Shown here piece after piece: positions 1 through 10,629 of a stretch of 64,000 nt of DNA. The notes under the pieces were generated by a model, which did no database searches, was not told the origin of the DNA, and saw nothing but the letters and a program-made list of their open reading frames with translations. How positions within the stretch are numbered: the first letter of the stretch is position 1; each line of letters begins with the position of its first letter. The DNA comes from Nomia melanderi (taxonomy: Eukaryota > Arthropoda > Insecta > Hymenoptera > Halictidae): contig NC_135000.1 of assembly GCF_051020985.1 (NCBI RefSeq), positions 8,453,001 to 8,517,000 on the forward strand, given 5' to 3'. The position numbers and the translations under genes were made by a program.

Positions 1-296
1 GCTTGTACATTGGTAATTTAATTTCTCTGATCGAAGTTAATTTACGTTACCCGTCAATCTCACGGATATCAAGCCTTTTAAACATATTTAGTAACAGTTT
101 CAGTCGATTCCGATCCGATTACTTCCAATACTCTGATTTTGAAGCTACGATTCTATTTATATACGCGAACAAATTTCCAGGAACAGAGAATAAAGTTTAG
201 AATAAACGTTTGTCAATCTAGTATTAAGAGTACACGATTAAACTTGGAAAATAATTTTAAATTAAAATCTCACAATCCTCACAATCTCACAGTCAC
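1..296. other. AT-rich sequence, no gene seen
   Basis: Both strands show only short open frames with no recognisable domain. Bases 265-310 contain a loose run of a 'cacaatctc' type motif. I see no splice-site pair and no RNA gene. Confidence 0.5.
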
Positions 297-482
297 AATC
301 TCGAAATCTCACTATATCACTATAGATACGAAAACTCAGATATATTGTTATGTAATATATTTTGAATAGATAATCCATTCGAATCAAATCTAATATTTCT
401 TTCAATGCTGTGGTAATTACCAAAGTTACATAGCTAAGTGTCTTTACATAAAAACGAGATTTCTCGTTGCCAGAATGCAACT
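297..482 (+). mobile_element. Family G TTAA element, partial copy
   Basis: The interior matches the complete G copy at 846-1093 along most of its length (the tatatTGTTATGTAATATATTTTGAATAGATAAT part, the 'caatgctgtggtaatta' part and the 'aacgagatttctcgtt' part). The left terminal repeat is missing and the right end decays at 'ccagaatgcaa', so this is a truncated, older copy. Confidence 0.7.
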
Positions 483-684
483 GCAATTCCATGCAGAAGC
501 TATCTCATGTCACCGGTTGTCATTTCGTAATTAAACATGAAAGTGAAACAATCCAAACAATCTTCAATATACTTCATTTACATATAACGAATTGAAATAT
601 AATTTTGAATACTTTGCTTTTGCAATGTTCTACATTTCCCTGCGTTTAAAAAATTGAAACAGCTAATACCAGTGCGAACACGAG

Positions 685-826
685 TTAACCCTTTGCACCC
701 CAGAGGTGACTGATAACTATCCTCCTTAATTTATATATGTTTCCTCATTAATTTTAAAGAACATCGTCTGTATCTCATCGGAGAATATTGAATATTAGTG
801 AAAAACTTTCGAGTGCAAAGGGTTAA
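685..826 (+). mobile_element. Family B TTAA element (internally deleted MITE)
   Basis: It begins TTAACCCTTTGCACCCC and ends GAGTGCAAAGGGTTAA, giving mirrored tips and a TTAA on both sides. At 142 bp it is shorter than the roughly 246-bp copies at 7806 and 53027, so it has an internal deletion. There is no coding capacity. A TTAA target and C-rich tips fit the known habits of piggyBac-like non-autonomous elements; membership is inferred because no transposase is present. Confidence 0.8.
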
Positions 827-845
827 CTCGTGATCGGTCAATGTG

Positions 846-1093
846 TTAACACATTGCGTACCGTCTAATTTTCGGAAAACTGAATTGTGATGGTAATTTT
901 CAGTGAGGTCAACTTATTTCACTATACATAGAGAAACTCAGATATCATATTGTTGTGTAATATATTTTAAATAGATAATCAATTCGAATGAAATTTTATA
1001 TTTTCTTCAATGCTGTGGTAATTAGCGAAGTTGCATAGCTAAGTGTCTTTATATAAAAACGAGATTTCTCGTTACCAGTACGCAATGTGTTGA
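846..1093 (+). mobile_element. Family G TTAA element, complete copy
   Basis: The left end is TTAACACATTGCGTACCG and the right end reads GTACGCAATGTGTTGA, a near-perfect inverted match with one change in the flanking TTAA. It is 248 bp and non-coding. Related copies are at 297-482 and 48626-48910; the 19205-19405 element has a similar tip (TTAACACATTGAGCGCC). Confidence 0.8.
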
Positions 1094-2029
1094 TACGAAT
1101 GACGGTAGTTCTAGTGTCAAATGTACAACAATGATTCACGGATCGTTCAACGGAGGAAATCAGTAACCCCGAAGGCAAAGGGGCAGAGATCCTGACCGCA
1201 CACTTTTCCCCTGAAAAATGGCGGGATTCAATATCGCGCCGCGGCGGCTCGAGATCGCGGCGCGCAGTTAGCCGGACGTATAAAGAGCCGGCTTCGCCCT
1301 CTATTTTCTTTATTATCCCCGCGGAACGGAACGTATCTAACCGCGTTCCACGCGGACCATTCTATTCGACGCGATTTCAAGGCTGACTGGCCGTGCAAAG
1401 TGAAAAAGTTTCGCCGAACTTTGTTCCCCGCGCGCACACGAGCCGTCCAATCAGCTCTGTCCATCCCGATTCACCCTAATCGGACCGCGATGCGACTTTC
1501 AGTCGATGATTCCAACTTTTTACTAAAATTTCTTCATTATTTCATATTGCAGGAGAAACAGAGTTTGATTTGAAACGGTATAATTAGTTCATGACAACTC
1601 ACTATAGAACAATCCACGAATCAAACGACGCGCACACTATTTACACGCTCAGATGCTCTTGCCTCACTCGCGCGCTTTCTAGAACAAGATGAATGATTCC
1701 TTATAAACAACATGATTCTCTTATTACCGTGCATTCACCTGACGTATATTTGGAATATTCTAGATTCATAAAAAACGAACATTATTAACATAAAAATCAA
1801 TATAGGGAAAGTCAGTTTAGTCTAGAATATTCCAGTACTTTGAACATTCATTCAAAACGCGCTCACACATTCATCACTCATCAATGTATCTATTCTCACA
1901 CGCAAATACATCCATTCCCACAATATTGCGTTTGCAAAAGTTTCTTTGGGCTTCTCAAATTTGGGCCGTATAAACAAAAACAGACACTTATAGAAAACTC
2001 CGCATACAAAATTATTCTTGCGTTGTTCC
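1094..2029. other. No gene seen; GC-rich island 1190-1480
   Basis: A GC-rich CpG-containing island lies at about 1190-1480, followed by AT-rich sequence. An acceptor-like 'catattgcag' occurs near 1550 but no donor or sensible open frame follows it. The short frames in the island have no protein-like pattern. Confidence 0.45.
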
Positions 2030-2166
2030 TAGGAAATCAGTAACTGCAACTAATTTTTATTTTGAAAATTAGAAATGCTGTAACATTTCTTAGATCTTTT
2101 ATTTTCCCTCTTAATGCAAAATTTCGATGTGTACAGTATTGGAGCCTACAGTGTTCAAAGGGTTAA
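2030..2166 (-). mobile_element. Family C TTAA element, truncated
   Basis: The right part matches other family C copies in reverse ('gcaactaatttttat', 'aaaatttcgatgtgt', 'tattggagcctaca') and ends TTCAAAGGGTTAA. The other terminus is not recognisable. Compare the complete copy at 45186-45420. Confidence 0.7.
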
Positions 2167-2939
2167 CAGTAGGATAACGTTTGTATTGTTCAGCAAGTAG
2201 TAGAAGGAATCATCGAGTAAATGCATCGATCTAACACTAGATTTACATTTATTGTTTGTCCTATTGTTCCTGGAAAGATCGATGTTCGTTCGTTTAGACC
2301 TAGGAAGGTAGACGTTGAAAAATTCATTAGGAATAGAAATATCATTAGGAATCATATTCGTGTAATTGCATGAAGATCGATGGAAAACATTTGCACTTAG
2401 TAATGTTTCGAAAATTCGATGACTCAAGCTGTAACTAGGTCGCATTCAGCCCAACGCTGAATCCTCTGTCCATCCTGTTTAAGGATTCCTCTCCCAGAAG
2501 TTGTCTCCATCTTGGAACGCATCCGTTCTCCGACAGGGAGACACCGGTCGCTCATTGCGAAATTGATTCTCTGCGAGCGACAGGCTGGGAATGCACTTGC
2601 CGGTGACACTTCCATTACTTTGCGTCCCGTGTGTCTCTTATTCGTTTAACTTGGACACCTGTCTCGCGCTACGTTGCCGTCTTTCGAATCGATGGGCCAT
2701 CGTTCCGCGAAACGCTCCTTGCCCTCGAGTCATCCTCGGTTCGCGGATAATCGGTTGGTTTGTTCGCTACTCTCCTCTGTTTCTACCTAACAATCGACTT
2801 AACAATCGACTAATTTGACCGAAGGGCTGTGTGATATTATTAATCTTCTTAAGCAACTTTTAAAGCAGCTGACTGGCGAAGGAACGCTGCCATTTTGTTT
2901 TAGTGTTCCGCGTATTGATTACACGAAGCTTATATTAGA
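2167..2939. other. No gene seen
   Basis: This is mixed-composition sequence with a moderately GC-rich part around 2440-2760. Short frames on both strands overlap each other and lack recognisable motifs. No splice-site pair was found. Confidence 0.4.
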
Positions 2940-3330
2940 AGAAATATTAGAAATTAGTTTTGTTTCTTCACTGAATGCAATATGTTGCATATTGATGCGT
3001 TACGTAAAGCTTAAATTTTGTTATATGAGTACATTAAGTGAAGAAACAAAGCTATTTGATTCTAACATTTTGTATATTGATGCGTTACACGAAGCTTAAA
3101 TCTTGATTATTGCAGTAAGTGAAGAAACAGCCATTTGATTCTAATATTTTGCATATTGATGCATTACATGACACTTAGATCTTGATATATTGCATTCAGT
3201 GAAGAAACAAAGCTAATTTCTAATATTTCTTCTAATATTTTGCATATCGATGCGTTACGTAAAGCTTAAATTTTGTTATATCAGTACATTAAGTGAAGAA
3301 ATAGCCATTTGTTAGAAACATTAAAATCAA
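2940..3330. repeat. Tandem repeat, unit about 80-90 bp, 4 copies
   Basis: The phrases 'catattgatgcgttac', 'gaagcttaaat' and 'agtgaagaaacaaagct' recur at intervals of 79-91 bases (anchors near 2991, 3076, 3155 and 3246). Copies are diverged with small indels. The open frame that begins upstream ends inside the first unit and is not evidence of coding. Confidence 0.75.
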
Positions 3331-4026
3331 ACTGCTGTATTTCTTCGTAGTTAGTTGCTTTTGGAGTATACTCATCTCAACTGAATACCTCGCCATTTCC
3401 GCACAAGTATACTCATCGAAAACAGTCAACAGATTAATAGGTTAATTGGTCGCCTCGCGCTCGTTTAGCGATCGATGACGTCTGTCGGCGATCGAGGAAA
3501 CTTTCCACGAAACACGGAACGCCGGAGTCTCCCGTATAAACCGAGGGGAAGTTCCTTCGCGATATCATCCCTCATTCTTATCCGGCGTGCAGGAAACCTT
3601 CCAAGAACGGCTCGATACTGTTAGAACTTGCTTGAACAAATACTCGGGGAAACTAAAACCGACATGAGCCGCGGTGGCTTTTCATGCGGGAACGTGTCCC
3701 TGTGGATTCCAGTCGCCCAGGAATTCGTTGCGAATCATTTCGCCAGTAACCGAGTGATTCCTCGTCGAGAAAATCTCTGGAAATCGGAGTTTCCCTTAAT
3801 TAATTCCCTGCCAGCTGAAAATTATCAAACGATCTCAAATCTAAACGTTGTTCATCCGTTTCTCGTGTAAACCAGATATCTCTTACCCTTTATCGATCCT
3901 TAACCTTTAACCCCTCGGACTCCATAGACTCAGTTGCCGATTAAACAAAATTCAGGTATCGATGCAAAGTTCTTTTTTTGCATTCAAATTTGCAACTTTC
4001 GATAACTACTAAAATAGCTATGGCTA
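3331..4026. other. No gene seen; fragment resembling family F near 3368-3430
   Basis: 'gagtatactcatc' and 'agtatactcatcgaaaacagt' near 3366-3428 resemble the right part of family F (60570-60799), but tips are absent. The rest is ordinary mixed sequence. An 80-codon frame at 3628-3870 has no recognisable motif. Confidence 0.4.
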
Positions 4027-4215
4027 CTAACACTAGAACTACCGAGCGTTTAATACGATTAATATGCAATTCCTATAAAAATTGTAACAACAGATTATTT
4101 TCAGTTTCTTCAGATATTCATTATAGTACTCCAGTGAAACTATTTGTTTTCAAAATCATTTCGAATATTCAATGCTTCGAAAATATCAATAATTGCTAAA
4201 CAAAAGAATCGAAAC
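4027..4215 (-). mobile_element. Family A TTAA element, one end lost
   Basis: It starts CTAACACTAGAACTACCGAG (one change in TTAA) and reads as the reverse of the 56886-57105 copy, fading after 'aacaaaagaatcgaaac'. The + strand frame through it (to the stop at 4197-4199) encodes the peptide pattern shared by the family: NTRTT, YKNCNNRLF, SNIQCFE, NNC stop. Confidence 0.8.
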
Positions 4216-4780
4216 GTACGACCGAAATTTCCGTGGTGTTCGACGCGTTAAAGATATTTTCAAAGAGAGTTAAGGTTGCAAGTCCATCCAAAATTCAATC
4301 TGTTTCACGCAAATAAAGAGTTTCGTATAAACAAGAATTTGATTGAGAACATCTCCGCCCGCTGCCAGTTTCTCGAGATTGCCCCGAGTGTCTATTATAC
4401 TTTATCTTTCCCGGAACCGGACGACTTACCGTTCCATGGTGAATCAATCGTGCTCGTTGAAAAGTTCCTCGATTAGCCAGTTTATTACCGGATCGCCTCG
4501 ATATTTGGCCCGATCAAAATTTTTGATGGGATAGGCGCGCGCGCGGCACGGGGGGTTGAAAGTTTCCCGACGACTCCACGGAAGTTTCCCGTCGCAATTC
4601 CGCCGCTGTCCCGCGGGAAGAAGAGCTCTCCTCCCCGGTCCTCTTTCTTTTCGTCCCGTCGTGGCGGCTAGATTTAATTCAGGAGTTCATTTGCATCGCG
4701 CGAACGGCAACGGAACGTTGTCCTTCCGCGCGACAGACTTTCCGTTACCCGTGTTCGTTTCCGTGGGCTGGCTTTATTCT
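4216..4780. other. No gene seen; GC-rich island 4540-4760
   Basis: The GC-rich part holds a 120-codon open frame that runs on into the adjacent satellite array, which argues against it being a gene. I see no domain or splice-site pair. Confidence 0.4.
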
Positions 4781-5835
4781 TCGTTTCCACTGAATGGGAA
4801 TGCTTATCTTGCTCGCCGGATTCGTTGGCTTTGTTTTTCGAATGTTCCGAATGTTTTCGAAGCTGCTGCGTTTATTTTCTTCCTTAAATATTCAGTTGCG
4901 ATTTATTGTTTGTTCTAAGTTGGCTTTTAAAATTCCCAATTTGGAAATTTAATTGGTCATTTTGTCGGTTCTGGTGATTGGGAAAGTTCATTTTTTGAGA
5001 AATAGGTTGATTTTATCTTTCAAATGTTTCAAATGTTTCCAAAACTGTTGCGTTTATTTTCTTCTTCAAATATTCAGTTGTGATTTATGGTTTGTTCTAA
5101 GTTGAATTTTAAAATTCTCGATTTGGAAGTTTAATTGTCCATTTTGTCCGTTCTGTTGATTGAGAAAATTTATTTTTTGAAGGATCAGTTGATTTTGTTT
5201 TTCGAATGTTTCAAATGTTTCAAATGTTTATTTATACAAATATTCAGTTGTGATTTACTGTTTGTTCTAAGTTGGCTTTTCGAACTCCCAATTTGGAAAT
5301 TTAATTGTCCATTTTGTCGGTTCTCTTGATTGGGAAAGTTTATTTTTTGAAGGATCCATTGAATTTATTTTTGAAATGTTTCGAATGTTTTCGAAACTGT
5401 TGCGTTTTTTAATACAAATATTCAGTTGCGATTTATTCTTTGTTCTAAGTGGGTGTTTAAAATTCTCGATTTGGAAATTTAATTGCTCATTTTGTCGGTT
5501 CTATTGATTGGGAAAGTTTATTTTTCGAAGGATCCGTTGATTTTGTTTTTGAAATGTTTCGAATGTTTTCGAAGCTGCTGCGTTTCTTTCGTTCTTCAAA
5601 TATTCAGTTGCGCTTTATTGTTTGTTTTAAGCGTGTTTTTCGAATTCTTGATTCGGAAATTTAATTGCTAACTCTGTTGTTTCCATCAAATGCGAATGTT
5701 TATCTTGTGAAAGATTGGTTGCCATTGTTTTTGAAACGTTTGGAATATTTTCCAAGCTGTTGTTTGTTCCGTTCTTCAAATATCCAGTTGTGGTTTATTA
5801 TTTGTTCCAAGTATGTTTTTGTTATTCTACATTCG
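4781..5835. repeat. Satellite-like tandem array, unit about 170-182 bp, about 6 copies
   Basis: The phrase 'aaatattcagttg' recurs at about 4888, 5070, 5240, 5418, 5600 and 5780, spacing 170-182. Each unit also carries 'tttgttctaagt', a 'gatttggaaatttaatt' variant and 'gaatgtttcgaatgtttt'. Copies differ by substitutions and small indels. Short hydrophobic frames across it (for example 5135-5329 and 5483-5671) are products of the T-rich composition. Confidence 0.9.
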
Positions 5836-5916
5836 AAAAACTGAGAACTTCATCCTTAATTTCGTCGATTCTATTCATTGCAGAACATTATATTATTGCC
5901 TTTGCTTTCCAAACTT

Positions 5917-6006
5917 CAAAACTACAACTGAAACTGTACATTCTCTAAAACATCCAAATTTCAGAACTACAACTGAAACTGTACATTCTCTAAAACATCC
6001 AAACAT
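5917..6006. repeat. Two-copy tandem repeat, unit 45 bp
   Basis: 'aactacaactgaaactgta' followed by 'cattctctaaaacatccaaa' occurs twice in succession with almost no changes. The 45-bp unit is 15 codons, so the frame through it repeats a peptide without implying a gene. Confidence 0.85.
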
Positions 6007-6695
6007 TCCACAAAATATCCGAAAAACTCCTATTTATATTTCCAAAACATGAAATTTCAAAGTCCAACGATCAATTCCCTAATATCACTCCAATTACCCA
6101 AAAATTTTCGTTCGTCCTACATAGGTATCGGTTTCCGAAAACATTACAGTCGGTTTAGTTGTTTCATTCGATGAAAACAACTATGCGACGAAGCGTTAGT
6201 TGCTTCCGAGGTGATTCCGCGAGCGAGAACGTCGCTCGGCAGAGTAGTACCGGCCGCCTTCCACATCATGCACTGTTATTAATCCCTTCCTATACAGCAT
6301 TGCTCCTTTTTCCACCGCGCAACATTGTACCGGCGAACATGGCCGACGAATCGAGCATGTTTCACAAAGAAACCAATAGATCGGAGAGAGTCGGATGTCC
6401 CGGGAACGCCGAGTTTTAAGATAAATGTACCCCGATGCTTTTATACTCGGAGTTCCCATCGAGTTCAATCCATTTTTCCGACGATCGAATGGCCAGAACA
6501 AAAATCCCGAAAATTTTAGTGGATTCCCCGGGCGGTGCCCGGTAAATTTTGAAAGCATACAATCCCGGGGAATATACAAATTGAAAATAAACAGAATCCC
6601 ATTCGAACATTTTGTATTGATCTTTTAATCATCGACGAAACAATAATGGACGGTTCTGTTAACACGAACTACCCGACGTCGAATTCACCCGTTGC
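6007..6695. other. No gene seen; GC-rich island 6180-6600
   Basis: Several overlapping frames exist on both strands (the longest, 127 codons, is on the minus strand at 6196-6579). None has recognisable motifs, and their mutual overlap is what a stop-poor GC-rich island gives by chance. Confidence 0.4.
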
Positions 6696-6893
6696 AGAAC
6701 GTTTAGTCAGCAAGTATTTCAATTGTGACAAGGTTTTGCTGGAAAATCGTCAAATTTTGTGTATTTCTGCGATAAACTCGTCGAGTTGACTCGTTTTAGA
6801 ACGTTTCGGCAAGTATTTCAATTGTGAGGTTTCTCTGGAAAATCGTCAAGTATTGCGTATTTCTGCAGATACAACGATAAACTCGTCGAATCT
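6696..6893. repeat. Two-copy tandem repeat, unit about 102 bp
   Basis: 'agaacgttt', 'gcaagtatttcaattgtga', 'ctggaaaatcgtcaa' and 'gataaactcgtcga' occur in the same order twice, offset by about 102 bases. Confidence 0.75.
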
Positions 6894-7373
6894 TGAGTAT
6901 ATTTTAATTTTGAGAAAAATTTCGAAATACCTCGGTTGAATTTCCAGATAGTTTCACCGTTGAATTGGCTACCCAAAGAAATTCTTGACTCGACTATACG
7001 CTGTGCAGGGCAGTCGCGCGATTTTCAAACTTCACTGGCCAGATCGCAGGAAACATATTTATGGGCGAAAGGGTTGCGGGTAATAGAAGAGCCGGAGGCA
7101 ATTAGTTTCAGGAGCACCGGTCACCCTCGCGGAATTCACTGGAATCATTTAATCGAGCGTGTCTTCTCGTTTCGCGTCAGAAAAATCCGGAGGGGCCGAT
7201 AAATACGGAAATATAGTACGACTTCGGATTGAAACTCTTGTACAGCGGAACGGTGGTTTCAAACGAATAAATAACGATGCTTTGTTATCCGTGGGGAACG
7301 AAGAAATCGAAAGACTACGCGTGATCTCCATTCCGTTAACCGTTCGGCAGTTTCATCTAATTATTCTAGCTAT
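6894..7373. other. No gene seen
   Basis: Short frames (for example 6936-7202) have no domain-like features. No splice-site pair was found. Confidence 0.4.
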
Positions 7374-7485
7374 ATTAGCACTAGAACTACCGTTCCAGTC
7401 GAAATGACTGGTTTCGATTCTGTTGTTTAGCAATTATTGATATTCGAAATGATTTTGAAAATAAATAGTTTCACTTCTTTTTTCA
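7374..7485 (+). mobile_element. Family A TTAA element, left half only
   Basis: It starts TTAGCACTAGAACTACCG and follows the family through 'gaaaataaatagtttcact', where homology stops at the boundary with the repeat at 7493. The right half and terminal repeat are missing. Confidence 0.75.
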
Positions 7486-7492
7486 GTGATTA

Positions 7493-7622
7493 AGAAAATA
7501 GAAGTTTTAGTGAGGAAGTATCGAAGAATTAGCAATATCAATTAGCAATAAGAATTCAGCGATGCGCAAAGTGAATTGTAAATTAATTAAAGTCTCGATA
7601 GATGACTTTAGGGATTGTTTAA
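7493..7622 (+). repeat. Dispersed repeat H, copy 1 (inverted copy at 27227-27334)
   Basis: 'gattaagaaaatagaagttt', 'gtgaggaagtat', 'aagtgaattgtaaattaat' and 'tgactttagggat' recur in the same order on the minus strand at 27227-27334. This copy has about 28 extra bases after 'gaggaagtat'. In one frame both copies read KVNCKLIKVSI-DFRD-LIN with several silent differences, so ancestral coding is possible but unproven. Family A element A3 begins at its right edge, at the TTAA. Confidence 0.75.
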
Positions 7623-8085
7623 TTAACACTAGAACTACCGTACCAGTCGAAATGACTGGTTTCGATTCTTTTGTTTAGCAATTATTTATATCTTCGAAGC
7701 ATTGAATATTCGAAATGATTTTGAAAATAAACAGTTTCACTAGAGTACTAATGTCTAAAAAAACTGACAATAATCTATTGTTACAAGTTTTATAGGAATT
7801 GCATATTAACCCTTTGCACTCGAAGGGCGCCTTACAGTCGCCACCTGATTCAACGCAGCAAATTTATAAAATTTTCAATTCAATATTAAACCTTGTGTAA
7901 TGTATCAACCCATAAAACATCGAAGTAAAATAGTTCTGTCTCTTAATTTATAGAAGATAATCAATTGTGTTAGTTGCGAAAAATATCGTTAATATTTAGT
8001 CAGAAAGTAATGAATACTTTTAATGAAAAATATTGTCGAGTGCGAAGGGTTAATCGTATCAAATGCTCGGTAGTTCTAGTGTTAA
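7623..8085 (+). mobile_element. Family A TTAA element interrupted by a nested family B element
   Basis: The left end is TTAACACTAGAACTACCG and the right end CGGTAGTTCTAGTGTTAA. Removing 7806-8053 leaves a normal copy of about 215 bp like those at 14452 and 56886. The join then reads 'gcata-TTAA-tcgtatcaaatg', as in the uninterrupted copy at 14452-14669. The reverse-strand frame ending NNC stop is open in this copy as well. Confidence 0.9.
7806..8053 (+). mobile_element. Family B TTAA element nested in family A
   Basis: The ends are TTAACCCTTTGCACTCGA and TCGAGTGCGAAGGGTTAA. It is flanked by TTAA on both sides within the host element, with one TTAA expected at the empty site, so a TTAA target duplication is directly visible. 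It is 248 bp including both TTAAs and non-coding. Confidence 0.92.
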
Positions 8086-8853
8086 AGAAGACCGAAGACA
8101 TCGAAAACGGTTGATTTTCAGTCGTCTGGTAGTTTCATTGGTAAAACAGATGAAACATCGAAGTTGCCAGACTCGATACGGTGAACACGATAGAGCCTAT
8201 TCACCTGGACAACGGTTATTCGAACAAAAAGTTGCGAGTAGCGAAATCAGTGGACGGCCTAGTTGCGTGAACTAGTTCGTCGCGTAAATGGAGTTTCGTT
8301 ATATTAGTCGGAACTCGAGATGAACTCTTTCCCAGGAATGCAAGGGAACAAAGAGTTGGATTTTCGTGGTTAAGAGGAAATATTTTAATCGTGTTCATCG
8401 CATTGATTGCGCGGAGTTTCATAAATTCCGGTCGTGGACGTAAAAAAACCGTGTCGATGATCGAAACGCGGGTTTTCCCAGGAGATAGCGAAAACTTCGA
8501 CGATTTTCACGGAAACGTTACACTATTATAGAACTTCCGCGCGCGATAGGCTGAGTTTTTCGGCGGGAACGGACAATTCTACGCTTGGAGGACTGATAGG
8601 GCACGTAGTCTACAAAAATGTAGATTTCACCGTGGATCCATTGGCGCAGGATATTCGCGGAGCTTCACGCTGTTAGGGAATTAACTATTTTTCTTTAATT
8701 GCTTCCATCGTGGCAAAATTTGACTAGATTTCAGCGAATTGAAATTCAAAAACGAGTTTAATTTCACATTAGGAATTACAAGCCTGAATAAATTAGGAAT
8801 TTAATTTGAAATTCAGATTGGGAATTACAAACGTAATTTCGAATTCAATATTA
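8086..8853. other. No gene seen
   Basis: This is mixed composition changing to AT-rich after 8680. The small frames at 8063-8275 (+) and 8216-8422 (-) are unremarkable. Confidence 0.4.
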
Positions 8854-9320
8854 TAAATACAAATTCAATTTAAACTTGTAAAAAGCTATCTCTTCGACAC
8901 AAAAACGAAAAGAAATTCCTGAACAATACTCAAAAGCAAAAACAAATCAAAAACAGAAAGAAGCAAAGAGAACTATATACTCAAATTCAAAATTACAAAT
9001 ACAAATTGAATTTTAACTTCCAAAAAGCTATCTCTCCAACACAAAACCCAAAAGAAATTCCTGAACAATACTCGAAACGAATCATCACTTCTCATTTCCA
9101 CTAACAGTAATCACAAAGAGAATAACAAGGCAAACACAAATGGAAAACAGAAAGAAGCAAAGAAAAATATAAACTCAAATTCAGAATCACAAATACAAAT
9201 TGGATTTGAACATCCAAAAACAAATCGAAAACAGAAAATCCAAAGGAAATTCCAGAACAATACTCGAAACGAATCGTCACCTCTCATTTCCAGTTACGGT
9301 AACCACAAAGAGAATAACAA
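8854..9320. repeat. A-rich tandem repeat, 3 diverged copies, unit about 145-195 bp
   Basis: 'aaatacaaatt', 'ccaaaaagctatctct', 'aaagaaattcctgaacaata' and 'ctcgaaacgaatc' recur in the same order in three successive blocks starting near 8854, 8998 and 9190. Confidence 0.65.
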
Positions 9321-9405
9321 AGCAGAAGCGAACGGAAAAAAGGAAGGAGAGAAAAATAGAAAGAAAGAAGCAAAAAAAAAGGAAGAAAGAAAGAGACTGG
9401 CACGG
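9321..9405. repeat. Purine-rich low-complexity tract
   Basis: The + strand here is almost entirely A and G (repeats of gaaag, aaggaag, aaaaaaaaagg). The lysine/arginine-rich frame across it is a composition effect. Confidence 0.8.
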
Positions 9406-9880
9406 AGCAAGATAAGAATCATGAATCTCTAAAGAGTCCGGGAACCTTAAGCTCCCCGATTGCCACGGTTTAAGTGTATTTTCTGTCCTCCCGTTCCCTT
9501 TTTCTCCATCGGGTTCGCGCTCCTAGTCGTCCTGTTGCCTGTCTTCCTATCGTGTCCATTGATTCCGAAATCTCCCATGGTCTTTTTGCCCGTCCGCCTC
9601 CCCTCTTCCCCCCTTTTCCCTCGTTCCTCGTCCGCCACGCCGGGGGAGAAAGACAGAGCGGCGAAGAGGAGAGCGCACGTAACGCCTTCATTTCGTCTGT
9701 TCCGAGTCCAACGGCCGAATATCTTACTCGGGGACCGGGCGCCTGATCGCGGGCCCAGAAAGGGCCGAAGCGAGACCCTGGGAAACACGCCCACGCACCG
9801 CGAGATTCCTACACGCCGACCGCCTCGAGCCACCAACGGCGAAAGTCACGGGCTACGATATGTGACACTTACTTCGACTC
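9406..9880. other. GC-rich island, no gene seen
   Basis: Four overlapping frames of 73-141 codons lie on both strands, all rich in Arg, Pro and Ser, with no recognisable motifs. They are best read as chance frames. A donor-like 'gtaagtgtc' exists on the minus strand at 9865-9870, but the would-be exon lies in the adjacent tandem array. Confidence 0.45.
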
Positions 9881-10500
9881 TTTAAATTGCTAATTTCATA
9901 GGTGCTCCTCGTAATATCGCTTTCAATTCCTCGTTTATAGTATCAGGCTTGGTTGAATCATTTAGATTGCTGATTTTATAGGTGTTTTCTGGAATATTTA
10001 GTATTTCTCGTTTATATTGTATTAGGTCTGGTTGAGTCCATTAGATTCCTGATTTCATTGGTGTTTTTGGGGATATTGTTTAGAATTTCTCGTTTATAGT
10101 ATTAGGCTTGGTTGAGTCCTTTAGATTGGTGATTTCATTAGTGTTTTCTGGAATATCGTTTGGAATTTCTCGTTTATATTGAATTAGGCTTGGTTGAGTC
10201 CTTTAGATTGGTGATTTCATTAGTGTTTTCTGGAATATCGTTTGGAATTTCTCGTTTATATTGAATTAGGCTTGGTTGAGTCCTTTAGATTGGTGATTTC
10301 ATTAGTGTTTTCTGGAATATCGTTTGGAATTTCTCGTTTATATTGAATTAGGCTTTGTTGAATCCTTTAGATTGCTACTTTCGTAGATGATTTTTGAAAT
10401 GTCGTTTAGAATTTCTGGTTTATATAGTATTAGGCTTGGTTCAACCCTGTAAATTGCTACTTTCCTAGCTGTTTTTTGGAATATCGTTTAGAAGTGCGAT
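9881..10500. repeat. Tandem array, unit about 80-84 bp, about 8 copies
   Basis: 'aggcttggttgagtccttta' recurs near 9946, 10026, 10106, 10188, 10270, 10352 and 10435 with spacing 79-84. Each unit carries 'gatttcattagtgttttctg' and 'atttctcgtttata'. Three central copies are nearly identical, so part of the expansion is recent. Confidence 0.92.
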
Positions 10501-10629
10501 CACGCTTGCCTCTCAAACGTTTAAAAGTTTACTACACAATTTTTCCTCAGTCCATAATTGAAGCTAAAACTTAGCACAAAGGCTTAATACGATTCATTAA
10601 TATTAAGAATTGATAAAAGAGTCGGTAGA

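Noticed and set aside
9865..9870. Strong minus-strand donor GTAAGT
   Set aside because: The exon it would close lies in the 82-bp tandem array.
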